Source: Bacteroidia bacterium (GTDB lineage: Bacteria; Bacteroidota; Bacteroidia; CAIKAF01). Taken from it: a DNA stretch of 38,349 bases. The stretch lies in NCBI GenBank assembly GCA_016742095.1, contig JACVCJ010000034.1, positions 1-38,349 of the forward strand, written 5' to 3'. The position numbers were made by a program, and so were the translations under genes. The notes under the pieces were generated by a model. That model was not told the DNA's origin, searched no databases, and worked only from the letters and a program-made list of their open reading frames with translations. Positions 30,336 to 38,349 of the stretch are shown piece by piece. How positions within the stretch are numbered: the stretch's first letter is position 1; every line of letters begins with the position of its first letter.

Positions 30336-32465
30336 TCATTTTCCCTGCAGCTTATCGAGTATCTGCACCGCCGCTGCCGGAATACGCGTACCCGGGCCAA
30401 ATACAAAGCTTACGCCGGCATTGTACAGGAAATCGTAATCCTGCTGCGGGATAACGCCTCCGGCAATGATCATGATATCGTCCCGGCCGAACTTACGCAG
30501 TTCTTCGATCACTTCGGGGATCAGGGTCTTGTGACCTGCCGCCAGGGAAGAGATGCCGAGTATATGCACGTCGTTCTCCACGGCCTGTTTGGCCACTTCG
30601 GCAGGTGTCTGGAAAAGGGCGCCCACGTCCACATCGAAGCCGATATCGGCAAAGGACGTAGCAATGATCTTGGCGCCGCGGTCGTGACCGTCCTGGCCCA
30701 TTTTGGCCACCATCACCCGGGGGCGCCGGCCTTCTTTTTCCGCAAAAGCGTCGGCGGCTTTGCGGGCCTGTTCAAATTCAGCATCCCATTCCATATCCAT
30801 ACTGTATACGCCTGAAATTGTTTTTACGGCCGCCTGGTAACGCCCGAAGGCTTTTTCCATAGCCATGGAGATCTCGCCCAGGGTGGCGCGTTCGCGGGCT
30901 GCGTCCACGGCCAGGGCCAGCAGGTTCCCTTCGCCGCTTTCCGCCGCTTTTTCAAGGGCGGCCAGGGCTTTTTCCACATTCGCGGTATTGCGTCCGGCCT
31001 TTATTTTCTGCAGGCGTTCGATCTGTTGTTTACGTACCGCCACATTGTCCACGTCCAGGATGTCGAGGGTCGATCCTTCCTGTATCTTAAAGGCATTCAC
31101 GCCTACTACGATCTCTTTTCCGCTGTCGATACGCGCCTGTTTGCGTGCGGCGGCCTCTTCGATCTTCATTTTGGGCAGACCGCTCTCGATGGCTTTGGCC
31201 ATGCCGCCCATCGCTTCCACTTCCTGCATCAGGGCCCAGGCTTTTTCGATGAGTTCTTCCGTGAGTTTCTCCACGAAATAAGAGCCGCCCCAGGGATCGA
31301 TGGCCCGGCAGATACCGGTCTCTTCCTGGATCAGCAGCTGGGTGTTGCGGGCGATGCGTGCTGAAAAGTCGGTAGGCAGGGCAATGGCCTCGTCCAGTGC
31401 ATTGGTATGCAGGCTTTGCGTGCCCCCGAAAGCGGCGGCCATGGCCTCGATATAGGTACGCGCCACATTGTTGAACGGGTCCTGCTCGGTGAGCGAATAC
31501 CCCGAGGTCTGGCAGTGTGTGCGCAGCATGAGCGATTTGTCGCTTTTCGGTTCAAAATCTTTTACGATGCGGGCCCAGAGTACGCGTGCGGCGCGCAGTT
31601 TGGCGATCTCGGTAAAGTGATTCATCCCGATGGCAAAAAAGAAAGAAAGACGGGGGGCAAAATCGTCGATCTTGAGGCCGGAGGCGATCCCGGTACGCAG
31701 GTACTCGAGTCCGTCGGCCAGGGTATAGGCCAGTTCGATATCGGCCGTGGCCCCGGCTTCCTGCATGTGGTAACCGGAGATGGAAATGCTGTTGAATTTG
31801 GGCATATTTTCGGCCGTATAGCGGAAAATATCGGCAATGATACGCATGCTGGGGCCCGGCGGATAAATATACGTATTGCGCACCATGAACTCCTTCAGGA
31901 TATCGTTCTGTATGGTGCCGCTGAGTTTATCGGGAGAAACGCCCTGTTCTTCCGCAGCCACGATGTAAAAGGCCATAACGGGAATCACGGCGCCGTTCAT
32001 GGTCATGGAAACCGACATTTCGTCGAGGGGAATGCTGTGGAAGAGTATCTTCATGTCCTCCACGCTGTCGATGGCCACACCGGCCTTGCCCACATCGCCT
32101 GAAACCCGCTCATGATCGCTGTCGTAGCCACGGTGCGTAGCCAGGTCGAACGCCACGGAAAGCCCTTTTTGTCCGGCGGCCAGGTTACGGCGGTAAAAGG
32201 CGTTACTTTCCTCCGCGGTGCTGAAGCCGGCGTACTGGCGTATGGTCCAGGGTTTACCCGTGTACATGGTAGGATAGGGGCCGCGCAGAAAAGGCGCTAT
32301 CCCGGCCGTATAGGAGGGCAGGGGCGAATTTTCGGTATCGGCGGCACTGTAAAAAGAGTGCAGCACAAATCCTTCGGGCGTCGTGAACACCGTTTCGGGG
32401 GCCGTCTTCTTTTTCTCCTTCCGGGCGAATGTATCGAGCGAACGCGTTGTAAATTCTGGCTTCAT
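30336..32465 (-). CDS. mutB: methylmalonyl-CoA mutase, large (catalytic) chain
   Basis: 709 residues from the ATG at 32463-32465, the usual length; upstream codons in the same frame cross the spacer. The substrate barrel carries [20 protein letters not shown], the Tyr-Met and Arg signatures, and [20 protein letters not shown]. The C-terminal B12 domain has the lower axial His in [18 protein letters not shown] (D-x-H-x2-G, near residue 590). It converts (R)-methylmalonyl-CoA and succinyl-CoA with adenosylcobalamin. The partner chain is not next to it: it is encoded on the other strand, starting 1.5 kb away. Confidence 0.96.
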   Translation of the reverse strand: MKPEFTTRSLDTFARKEKKKTAPETVFTTPEGFVLHSFYSAADTENSPLPSYTAGIAPFLRGPYPTMYTGKPWTIRQYAGFSTAEESNAFYRRNLAAGQKGLSVAFDLATHRGYDSDHERVSGDVGKAGVAIDSVEDMKILFHSIPLDEMSVSMTMNGAVIPVMAFYIVAAEEQGVSPDKLSGTIQNDILKEFMVRNTYIYPPGPSMRIIADIFRYTAENMPKFNSISISGYHMQEAGATADIELAYTLADGLEYLRTGIASGLKIDDFAPRLSFFFAIGMNHFTEIAKLRAARVLWARIVKDFEPKSDKSLMLRTHCQTSGYSLTEQDPFNNVARTYIEAMAAAFGGTQSLHTNALDEAIALPTDFSARIARNTQLLIQEETGICRAIDPWGGSYFVEKLTEELIEKAWALMQEVEAMGGMAKAIESGLPKMKIEEAAARKQARIDSGKEIVVGVNAFKIQEGSTLDILDVDNVAVRKQQIERLQKIKAGRNTANVEKALAALEKAAESGEGNLLALAVDAARERATLGEISMAMEKAFGRYQAAVKTISGVYSMDMEWDAEFEQARKAADAFAEKEGRRPRVMVAKMGQDGHDRGAKIIATSFADIGFDVDVGALFQTPAEVAKQAVENDVHILGISSLAAGHKTLIPEVIEELRKFGRDDIMIIAGGVIPQQDYDFLYNAGVSFVFGPGTRIPAAAVQILDKLQGK

Positions 32466-32540
32466 GTGTGCTTTCGGAGTTTCGGAAATGGATACGAAGG
32501 TACGGCAGGCAGCCCATAAAAACAAACCCTGAAAAAGTGT

Positions 32541-32548
32541 TACTTTTG
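32541..32548 (+). promoter_or_regulatory. -7 box TACTTTTG of the lipoprotein-hydrolase unit
   Basis: Exact TAnnTTTG, 23 bases upstream of the lipoprotein start codon, in the 106-base spacer that diverges from mutB. On the other strand TACCTTCG (32502-32495) is one mismatch from the same box and may serve mutB. No cobalamin-riboswitch-like structure could be recognised in this short spacer. Confidence 0.45.
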
Positions 32549-32571
32549 TGTACGCTTATTTGCTGCAATGT

Positions 32572-33045
32572 ATGAGAAGTAGAAAAAAGGGGTTCCTGTT
32601 GCTGTTCGGCACACTGATGCTGGTATTATCGTCCTGTAAATTTGTACCGCCGCGTATCACCAATGCCCGCGGCTTTCATATGGAGACGAAGAACGACGGC
32701 CGCAAGGTGATCCTGCTGGAACTGGAGATCGAGAACAAGAACTGGGTAGGCTTCCGCCTGAAGAATCCGCTGGCCACCCTGAAACTGAACGGCCGGGAGA
32801 TCGGTCGTGCCGAAGCGCCGCTGAACCTGAAGATCAGGGCGCATTCTAAAAATTACCAGACCATCGAACTGCGTAGTGACATCAACTGGAAACAGGCCCT
32901 GGGCACCATCGGTTATACCATTACCAGCGGCAAGGTGAAAATTGAGCTCGACGGCAGTATGACCGCCCGTACGGCCTTCGTGAAAAAGCCGCTGCTGTTC
33001 AAAGTGGACAAGGAGTATTCGATCATTGACCTCATGAAACAGTAA
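32572..33045 (+). CDS. LEA14-like (LEA_2/WHy domain) lipoprotein
   Basis: 157 residues from the ATG at 32572. The N-terminus is a lipoprotein signal with lipobox LVLSSC, so the mature protein is lipid-anchored. The rest is one LEA type 2 beta sandwich: VILLELEIENKNWVGFRLKNP, TLKLNGREIGRAEAPLNLKI and YQTIELRSDINW. Such domains occur in stress-related proteins of many phyla; no activity is known. The next gene starts three bases after its stop. Confidence 0.8.
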   Translation: MRSRKKGFLLLFGTLMLVLSSCKFVPPRITNARGFHMETKNDGRKVILLELEIENKNWVGFRLKNPLATLKLNGREIGRAEAPLNLKIRAHSKNYQTIELRSDINWKQALGTIGYTITSGKVKIELDGSMTARTAFVKKPLLFKVDKEYSIIDLMKQ

Positions 33046-33048
33046 GCC

Positions 33049-33870
33049 GTGATCTACAAGACGTTTAGGATAATGGACGGCGTGGAGGTGTACGAATACG
33101 GGTATGCTCCGCTGGGACTGGAATACCTGCTGTATACCGTACATTTTTTCCGCATCGGCGATACCCTGGTGGACACGGGTTCCTTTAAGTCGAGAAAGGC
33201 CCTGCCCGATTTTTCGGAACGGCCGCCGGCACAGGTATTGCTTACCCATTACCACGAGGACCACAGCGGCAATGCGCGCTATTTTCAGCAGAAATACGGC
33301 ACGGAGATCTACGGCCATCCGCTTACGGCGCCGGTGCTGGCAACGGGCTTCCCGATACAGGTGTACGAACGCATTATGTTCGGGCCCACTGAACCTTTAC
33401 AGATACAGGTGTTCCCTGAAAAGATACATATTGGTCCCTGGGAGGCCGAATGGCTGCATGTACCCGGCCATTCCGACGATCACTGCTGTTTTTACGTGCC
33501 CGAAAAAGGCTGGCTCTTCAGCGGCGACATGTACGTGGCCGACCGCATTAAAATATGGCGTAAGACCGAAAACCTGAAACTACAGCGCGAAGGTCTGCGC
33601 AAACTGCTGGCCCTCGATTTCGATACCCTGTTCTGTGCCCACAATCCGCAGGAAAAAGGCGGAAAGGAACGCTTGCGGACCAAACTCGATTTCTTTGATA
33701 ATTTCTACGGCGAAGTGGCGCTGCACGCACAGCGCGGAACCCCGCTGAAAGAAAGCATGCGCCTGCTGGGACGCAAAGAATCCTACTTTACGCGTTTTAT
33801 GACCGAAGGCGACGTGAGCGTGGAAAATATGTTCCGCGACGTGTACCGAGAAGAAGGTTTTCTTTTGTAA
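33049..33870 (+). CDS. metallo-beta-lactamase-fold hydrolase
   Basis: 273 residues from a GTG at 33049; an ATG at 33073 (MDGVEVYEYGYAP) is a real alternative and has AGGA just upstream. The metal motif is LLTHYHEDHSGNARYF (H-x-H-x-D-H), with the further ligands in LHVPGHSDDH and FSGDMYVADRIKI, then FCAHNPQEKGG near residue 200. The order is that of glyoxalase II-like and related hydrolases; the substrate cannot be named. It follows the lipoprotein gene directly and ends 87 bases before the mutase small chain, which has its own promoter. Confidence 0.88.
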   Translation: MIYKTFRIMDGVEVYEYGYAPLGLEYLLYTVHFFRIGDTLVDTGSFKSRKALPDFSERPPAQVLLTHYHEDHSGNARYFQQKYGTEIYGHPLTAPVLATGFPIQVYERIMFGPTEPLQIQVFPEKIHIGPWEAEWLHVPGHSDDHCCFYVPEKGWLFSGDMYVADRIKIWRKTENLKLQREGLRKLLALDFDTLFCAHNPQEKGGKERLRTKLDFFDNFYGEVALHAQRGTPLKESMRLLGRKESYFTRFMTEGDVSVENMFRDVYREEGFLL

Positions 33871-33935
33871 ATGAGGAAGTTGTATTAATGTTTGTGTGCG
33901 GCGTACCGAAAACCGCAATCATTTTGAAAAATCCG

Positions 33936-33943
33936 TACCTTTG
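33936..33943 (+). promoter_or_regulatory. -7 box TACCTTTG of the mutase small-chain gene
   Basis: Exact TAnnTTTG, 14 bases before the start codon at 33958, so the leader is very short. The upstream 60 bases are AT-rich with no ideal -33 TTG. Confidence 0.5.
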
Positions 33944-33957
33944 ACCACTCAATTTTT

Positions 33958-35463
33958 ATGGAAACAAGCATTCACGACATACTTTCCGGCTTTGAGCCCT
34001 CGGACAAACAGGCCTGGGCCGAAGCGGTAAAAAAAGCTGTCCGGAAAGAGGAAGAGCTGAATGCGCTGCGCCATGAAACCACGGACGGACTGCAGCTGGT
34101 AGCCCTGTACGATCAGGAAGACACAAAGGCGCTGCCCCATACACAGGCGTTGCCGGGCGAATATCCCTATGCCGGCGGATTTCCCGGTTTTACGGGCACG
34201 AAACTGCGTCAGCGTATTTTCACTGAAAAGTTCATGCTGGCCAATCAGCAGGCTACGGAAGCCCTGCAGAACGGCGCCGATGAGATCGAATTCAGCGGTG
34301 ACTCCGCCGGGAACGAGCGCGAGTTCGGTACCCTGCTCCTGGGGCTCGATCCGGCAAAAAATCCCCTGCATTTTCAGCTGGGCGAGAACAACAATTCCCT
34401 GCTGTTCATCCTCAGTTCCGAATGGGAAATGAAGGGGTATGACCTGAACAAAGCACAGGGATCGGTGTATTTTTCACCGTTCGACCGCCTGGTTAGCACC
34501 GGTAGTTACGATTATTCCGAAGCAGATACCAGAAAGCTGCTCAAAGCCAATATGGACCTGCTGCTAAGCAGTATGCCCAAATTCCGCGGACTGTCCGTGC
34601 CCGGCGTGCGTTTTGCCAATGCCGGCGCCGGCGATGCTACGGAACTGGCCCTGGCCTGCTCCATGGCCGTGGAATACCTGGACATACTCACCGATCAGGG
34701 TTTCGCTGCCGACGACGTGCTGAAACACATGCAGTTCCACATCAGTTCGGGTTCCGATTACCTGTCGTCGATCGCCAAATGGAGAGCCCTGCGCATGGTG
34801 TGGGCAAATATCTCCGAAGCCTTTGGAGCTACGGTCTTTCCGCATTTCAACGCGGTGAGTTCGGAATTCAACAAATCGCTGTACGATATACATAACAATA
34901 TGTTGCGCCTTACGTCCGAAAGCATGTCGGCCATGCTGGGCAAAGCCGACAGTTTTACGGCCATTCCCTACAACGACCGTATGGACCTGCCGGATGCCTT
35001 TTCGTACCGGAATACGCGCAATATCTGGAACCTGCTCAAACACGAATCGCACCTGGACGCGGTGCAGGACCCGGCTGCAGGGGCCTATTACCTGGAAATA
35101 CTTACGATCAAAATGGCCGAAGCTGCCTGGCAGTTGTTCACGGCGATCGAAAAACAGGGAGGATTTGTGTCCGCCCTGCAAAATAAATTCATACAAGGCA
35201 GCGTTGAAAAACAATACACGTTGCAATTGGATGCATTCCGCAAAGGAACACAGGTACTGGTGGGTACCAATAAATACCCCGATAAGCACGAAAAACTGAG
35301 CGGTAAAATACTGCGCAACGTGACCAAACCCGAACTGGGTGAGCAGTTTGCCGTAATGCCGCTGCCTGCCCGTTACCTGAGCGAAACGCTGGACGAACAG
35401 CGCCTGAAAACAGAAACACAGGAACTGAGAAAAGAGGCGGAAGCCGATCCTGATTTTGAATAA
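33958..35463 (+). CDS. mutA: methylmalonyl-CoA mutase, small (non-catalytic) chain
   Basis: 501 residues, covering the substrate-barrel half only: PYAGGFPGFTG, FILSSEWEMKGYDLNKAQGS, and the FRGLSVPGVRFANAGAGDAT and LKHMQFHISSGSDYLSSIAKW stretches. The B12-binding C-terminal domain of longer small chains is lacking; the frame ends just after the barrel, a shortening known in Bacteroidota. It has no D-x-H-x2-G motif, so it is the structural partner of the large chain at 30336-32465. A small membrane-protein gene follows six bases after its stop. Confidence 0.9.
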   Translation: METSIHDILSGFEPSDKQAWAEAVKKAVRKEEELNALRHETTDGLQLVALYDQEDTKALPHTQALPGEYPYAGGFPGFTGTKLRQRIFTEKFMLANQQATEALQNGADEIEFSGDSAGNEREFGTLLLGLDPAKNPLHFQLGENNNSLLFILSSEWEMKGYDLNKAQGSVYFSPFDRLVSTGSYDYSEADTRKLLKANMDLLLSSMPKFRGLSVPGVRFANAGAGDATELALACSMAVEYLDILTDQGFAADDVLKHMQFHISSGSDYLSSIAKWRALRMVWANISEAFGATVFPHFNAVSSEFNKSLYDIHNNMLRLTSESMSAMLGKADSFTAIPYNDRMDLPDAFSYRNTRNIWNLLKHESHLDAVQDPAAGAYYLEILTIKMAEAAWQLFTAIEKQGGFVSALQNKFIQGSVEKQYTLQLDAFRKGTQVLVGTNKYPDKHEKLSGKILRNVTKPELGEQFAVMPLPARYLSETLDEQRLKTETQELRKEAEADPDFE

Positions 35464-35469
35464 TCCCCG

Positions 35470-35913
35470 ATGTACGACATGAATTCGAACGAAAACGCAT
35501 ATAACCACGCAAAAGACCTGGAAAGTAAAGGCGAGATCATGAATGCGATCCGCGCCCTGGAAGCGTTTCCTTCCGGCACGAACCTGTATTATACGGCCCG
35601 CCTGTACAGTCAGCTGGGCGACTGGAGAAAAGCCAAAAAAATACTGGAACGGCCCGAAGTAAAAGCCGAAGCCGATCCCGGCTACAAAGCTTTTTACACA
35701 GAGTGCCGCAACCGGGTAAAAGACAGCAATGCCGCTACCTTCTTCTTCTTTGGCGTAAGTTTCATTTCGGGTTTTATCATTTTCTTCTCTACCGAAAAAG
35801 TAAGCGGAGGCCTTTTCCCTACCAACGAAACCGTGAACATGTGGTTTCTCTACATCGGTATTTTCTTCCTGCTGCTGGGTTCCGTGATGAAGTGGCTGGT
35901 TAAGCTGAAGTAG
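35470..35913 (+). CDS. small membrane protein with helical N-terminal repeat domain
   Basis: 147 residues. The first ~80 residues are TPR-like helices (NAYNHAKDLESKGEIMNAIR, YYTARLYSQLGDWRKAKKIL). Two membrane helices follow (about 92-110, SNAATFFFFGVSFISGFIIF, and about 122-143, WFLYIGIFFLLLGSVMKWL). It starts six bases after the mutase small chain, so it is very likely translated from the same message; any functional link is unproven. I do not recognise the family. Confidence 0.65.
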   Translation: MYDMNSNENAYNHAKDLESKGEIMNAIRALEAFPSGTNLYYTARLYSQLGDWRKAKKILERPEVKAEADPGYKAFYTECRNRVKDSNAATFFFFGVSFISGFIIFFSTEKVSGGLFPTNETVNMWFLYIGIFFLLLGSVMKWLVKLK

Positions 35914-36245
35914 TCAGGAGTATAGAGTCCGTAGTCCGGCTTTGGAGTGATTGGTATTCGAGAGAGTTAAGAGGAACGGGTGAAGAAGTTAAGTCCGGCG
36001 TATAGAGTCGGTGGCCTGGTTCCGGAATGTAGCTAAATGGACTTTGTTTCGTGAACGAATTTAAAACACTGTTTATTTAGTGTTGCTCATCATACGAATA
36101 ATAAAAATCTGTCTATTTTACTTGCTACTATATGGAGCAATACCAGCCAGCACGGTCTCTGGATCCCCTATAACAACATCGCATTAACTCTTTATTAGTT
36201 AATTATTTATCGTAAAATCGGCAATTACGGACTCGGGGTGCCTTC

Positions 36246-36407
36246 CGAACACTAATCAAAGAAGTTGACCGTTCGGTACAACTTTATAACGAAAAAAAGC
36301 CACATATTAAACTGAAAAGAGTGAGCCCTTTAACTTTCGAAAAAAGTATATTTGTAGTGGCAAACACGTCCTATTTAGACACCAACCCAAACCGTGTACC
36401 AAAATGA
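36246..36407 (+). pseudogene. IS3-family transposase (OrfB) C-terminal remnant
   Basis: In one frame the sequence reads R-T-L then IKEVDRSVQLYNEKKPHIK, LKRVSPLTFEKSIFVVAN, and a stop at 405-407. The Y-N-x-K-x-P-H-x3-K and S-P-L-T-F-E pattern is the end of the IS3-type integrase domain (V-x-Y-N-x2-R-P-H ... P-x2-F). Only ~53 codons remain, with no DDE residues and no start, so it is a relic. Shortly after the stop, GTCAACGTTTTTTAGGC (36430-36446) resembles an IS3-type terminal repeat. The relic sits within the GGACT-type repeat field, which continues on both sides. Confidence 0.7.
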
Positions 36408-36495
36408 TTGTTTAATAACACATAAAATGGTCAACGTTTTTTAGGCATCGACACCCCTTAACTCTTTACCCCTCACTCTTTACTATTTAGCGTCA

Positions 36496-36690
36496 GACCG
36501 GCAAGCGCGGACTCCGGACTTCCGGACCCCATACTTTCATGCCGTAGAACCTGGCTCTTTACCCTTCACTCATTACTATTTGAGATTGGACCGGCAAGCG
36601 CGGACTTTCGGACTTCCGGACCCCATACTTTCATGCCGTAGAACCTGGCTCTTTACCCTTCACTCATTACTATTTGAGATTGGACTGGCA
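36496..36690. repeat. 93/94-bp tandem direct repeats
   Basis: Two nearly identical units begin at 36496 and 36589 (GACCGGCAAGCGCGGACT...), differing by about two bases and one indel. A third start at 36683 (GACTGGCAATAGCGGACT) breaks off after about 22 bases. A diverged partial unit precedes them (CTCTTTACCCCTCACTC, from 36461) and another follows at 36749 (ACCGGCAATAGCGGACTC). Units contain TCCGGA palindromes. No function is visible. Confidence 0.85.
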
Positions 36691-36787
36691 ATAGCGGACT
36701 CCGGCATGCATAAAAATTACTTTTCTCTCCTTACGGATTTGCGGATATACCGGCAATAGCGGACTCCGGACTACAAACTTCGGACTC

Positions 36788-37531
36788 TTACTGACTCCAT
36801 CCCTGCCCGTCGTACGTGTACGTTTTGGCCACGGCGTAGCTGCGGTTCAGCATGTCGAGGCGTACTTTGGGGTCTGACTTTTTGGTCTCGCGCATGGCCA
36901 GCTGCAGGGCAACCAGCTGGTAGGTATAGATGGTGGCCCGCTGTTTCAGCACTTCGGGGTCGGTCATGATCTGCATGATGAACTGATCGTCCTGCATGTC
37001 GAGCACCACAGCGCCGTTCACGGCCGAAAAGAAATCGAGACTGTCTTCCATATAACGGAACAGCGAAGCGGCGCGTTGTTCGCCCAGGCGGAAAGAAAAA
37101 TAGAATTCCCCGTCCATGATCAGCAGTTTTCTGCCGAATGCCGGTATGCGCACTTTGGTATTGAGGTATTCATTGGTCAGCTCGCAGTTGAGCGGCTGGT
37201 TATTGAAAACGGTGGACGACAGTTCAGCGGCCAGGAAACGCATATTGCCCTGGTAACCGGCGCGGTTGATGTACTCGGGATTGGTAACGATGCGCATGGT
37301 GGCCGTATCGTTTTTGCGCACCAGTTGTATGATCTTGGTACCGCTTTCATCAAAAATATCTTTCTGATAGAGGTAATTCCCGAACTTTTCGGCTTCTTCC
37401 TTCGATATTCCGTCTTTATAATACACCTCGCCCAGGCCGAACATCAGTTTTTCGCCACGGTTGAAAAGCTGGCACGAGCTCAGCGATAAAAAAAGTCCTG
37501 CACAGGCAAGAAGTACCTTGTTTTTCAGCAT
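36788..37531 (-). CDS. lipoprotein of unknown function
   Basis: 247 residues. The signal peptide ends in lipobox LSLSSC, so the protein is lipid-anchored. The mature part is mixed alpha/beta: MFGLGEVYYKDGISKEEAEK, YLYQKDIFDESGTKIIQLVR, ATMRIVTNPEYINRAGYQG, LLIMDGEFYFSFRLG. The order of a short beta-hairpin with repeated acidic helices suggests two related halves. No known domain is recognised. It is monocistronic, converging on the repeat-bearing stretch, with a -7 box just upstream. Confidence 0.7.
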   Translation of the reverse strand: MLKNKVLLACAGLFLSLSSCQLFNRGEKLMFGLGEVYYKDGISKEEAEKFGNYLYQKDIFDESGTKIIQLVRKNDTATMRIVTNPEYINRAGYQGNMRFLAAELSSTVFNNQPLNCELTNEYLNTKVRIPAFGRKLLIMDGEFYFSFRLGEQRAASLFRYMEDSLDFFSAVNGAVVLDMQDDQFIMQIMTDPEVLKQRATIYTYQLVALQLAMRETKKSDPKVRLDMLNRSYAVAKTYTYDGQGWSQ

Positions 37532-37550
37532 TCGTTCAGAATTATTGACA

Positions 37551-37558
37551 CAAAATTA
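37551..37558 (-). promoter_or_regulatory. -7 box TAATTTTG of the lipoprotein gene
   Basis: Exact minus-strand TAnnTTTG, 20 bases upstream of the start codon of the lipoprotein gene. No -33 element at the ideal spacing. Confidence 0.4.
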
Positions 37559-37671
37559 ATTTTTACGGGCAGAAACAGAAAGCCGATGCAGCCCCTGAAC
37601 GTTAAAGATTAAGAATTTGTTGCAGTGTGCATGTTTCCGGAAGGATACTTTTATGCCACTGAAAAATTGTG

Positions 37672-37679
37672 TAGGTTTG
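37672..37679 (+). promoter_or_regulatory. -7 box TAGGTTTG next to the asparagine synthetase start
   Basis: Exact TAnnTTTG ending only four bases before the ATG at 37684. If used, transcription would begin at or inside the start codon, giving a leaderless message. TACTTTTA at 37647-37654 (one mismatch) is an alternative with a normal leader. Confidence 0.3.
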
Positions 37680-37683
37680 TTGT

Positions 37684-38349
37684 ATGTGTGGTATAACAGG
37701 ATTTGCAGGGGGGGAGACCGCAAAGATTGAAAATGACCTCAGAAGATCGGTACAGGCCCTGCAACACAGGGGACCGGATGCCGGAGGCGTATTCATTCTG
37801 CAGGAAGCCAACGTCGGACTCGGGCACCGTCGTTTGTCCATCATCGATACAGATGCCCGTTCAGACCAGCCGTTCCATTCGGCCGACAAACGTTTCAGCC
37901 TCGTATTCAACGGGGAGATCTACAACTATAAAGAAATTATCGCCGAACTGGGGTATACGCCCTTTACGGAAAGTGATACGGAAATGGTCCCGGAGGCCTG
38001 GCGCCGCTGGGGGCCCGGTTGTGTAAAACGTTTCAACGGTATGTTCGCTTTTGCGTTATACGATCATGACGCAAGAACGCTGTACCTGGCGCGGGACCGT
38101 TTCGGGAAGAAACCCCTTTTTACGGCCGAGATCGACGGTATCCTGTATTTTGCCTCGGAACTGAAGGGGCTGATGCAGTACAGCGCCGTGCAGTACATGC
38201 GCCGCGAACTGAGTCACACCGCCATGGCTTCTTTCCTGCACCTGGGCTTTATACCCGAGCCGGAGACCATTTACAGGCATATACGAAAATTTCCGGCGGG
38301 CAGCACGGCGGAATTCCGCAACGGGGAACTGCTGCACAGTATGTACTGG
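37684..38349 (+). CDS. asnB: asparagine synthetase (glutamine-hydrolysing), N-terminal part
   Basis: The first 222 codons are present; the frame runs off the right edge. Translation begins MCGITGFAGG, so Cys2 becomes the N-terminal nucleophile of the class II glutaminase domain. Family marks are VQALQHRGPDAGG, VGLGHRRLSIID, LVFNGEIYNYKE, RFNGMFAFALYD and ARDRFGKKPLF. The synthetase domain is cut off. Enzymes with this glutaminase domain make asparagine from aspartate, but relatives in surface-polysaccharide clusters do amide transfers on other substrates, so the substrate is not certain. Confidence 0.9.
   Translation, partial: MCGITGFAGGETAKIENDLRRSVQALQHRGPDAGGVFILQEANVGLGHRRLSIIDTDARSDQPFHSADKRFSLVFNGEIYNYKEIIAELGYTPFTESDTEMVPEAWRRWGPGCVKRFNGMFAFALYDHDARTLYLARDRFGKKPLFTAEIDGILYFASELKGLMQYSAVQYMRRELSHTAMASFLHLGFIPEPETIYRHIRKFPAGSTAEFRNGELLHSMYW

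Larger units (their letters stand above)
35914..36787. other. 874-base gene-free stretch with degenerate repeats
   Basis: Lies between the 3' ends of converging genes. It holds scattered copies of a GGACT/TCCGG-rich motif (for example GTCCGTAGTCCGG near 35930, GGACTCCGGAC near 36510, 36690 and 36760), the 93/94-bp tandem repeats at 36496-36690, and a decayed IS3-type transposase tail at 36246-36407. The segment 36040-36190 is AT-rich, and I see no gene in it. Confidence 0.75.

Noticed and set aside
32466-32571. Cobalamin riboswitch before the mutase genes
   Set aside because: The spacers before both mutase genes are about 90-106 bases, too short for the full element, and no B12-box-like core was seen.

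Overview
The window reads as chromosomal DNA of a member of the Bacteroidota, probably the Chitinophagales/Sphingobacteriales side of the phylum. The taxon is inferred from the content: many start regions carry the Bacteroidota -7 box TAnnTTTG, a queuine tRNA-ribosyltransferase lacks the zinc cysteines (a pattern I recall from this phylum), and there is a TonB protein with a cysteine-bearing cytoplasmic head, a PorT-like barrel, WG- and MORN-type secreted proteins, and both chains of a heterodimeric methylmalonyl-CoA mutase.

Layout. 1-942: the tail of a PAP2 phosphatase facing an outer-membrane barrel gene. 1021-7240 (minus): a tightly packed six-gene operon, SpoIIM-like / multipass protein / DUF4129 / DUF4350 / MoxR ATPase / DUF58, with an RDD membrane gene (7417-8166) diverging from it and a SpoIIE-type phosphatase converging on RDD. 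9528-12174 (plus): tgt, galE and an NTF2-like gene. 12314-17626 (minus): a MATE exporter, then three secreted proteins of unknown role, one with WG repeats. 17727-19282 (minus): apt and a luciferase-like monooxygenase.

19374-20944 is the most unusual part: a REP-associated tyrosine transposase (RAYT) gene enclosed on both sides by arrays of 30-nt imperfect hairpins. Two hairpin types alternate and are diverged inverted copies of one another, i.e. a BIME-like island. It sits between the promoter of the monooxygenase gene and the 3' end of a MORN/YwqK-type gene.

20946-22686 (minus): the MORN-type protein and a TonB-family transducer. 22918-27607: a cyanophycin module, with cphA on the minus strand and cyanophycinase plus isoaspartyl peptidase/asparaginase overlapping on the plus strand, so polymer synthesis and complete breakdown are encoded back to back. 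27678-28505: a DoxX-like gene and an HxlR regulator, divergent, with overlapping promoters and a possible operator. 28524-30335: a large secreted protein of unknown function. 30336-35463: the methylmalonyl-CoA mutase large chain (minus) and small chain (plus), separated by a lipoprotein and a metallo-hydrolase. 35914-36787: a gene-free stretch with degenerate 93/94-bp repeats and a decayed IS3-type transposase tail. The window ends with a lipoprotein gene and the first 222 codons of an asparagine synthetase.

All assignments are by reading motifs; no database search was run.
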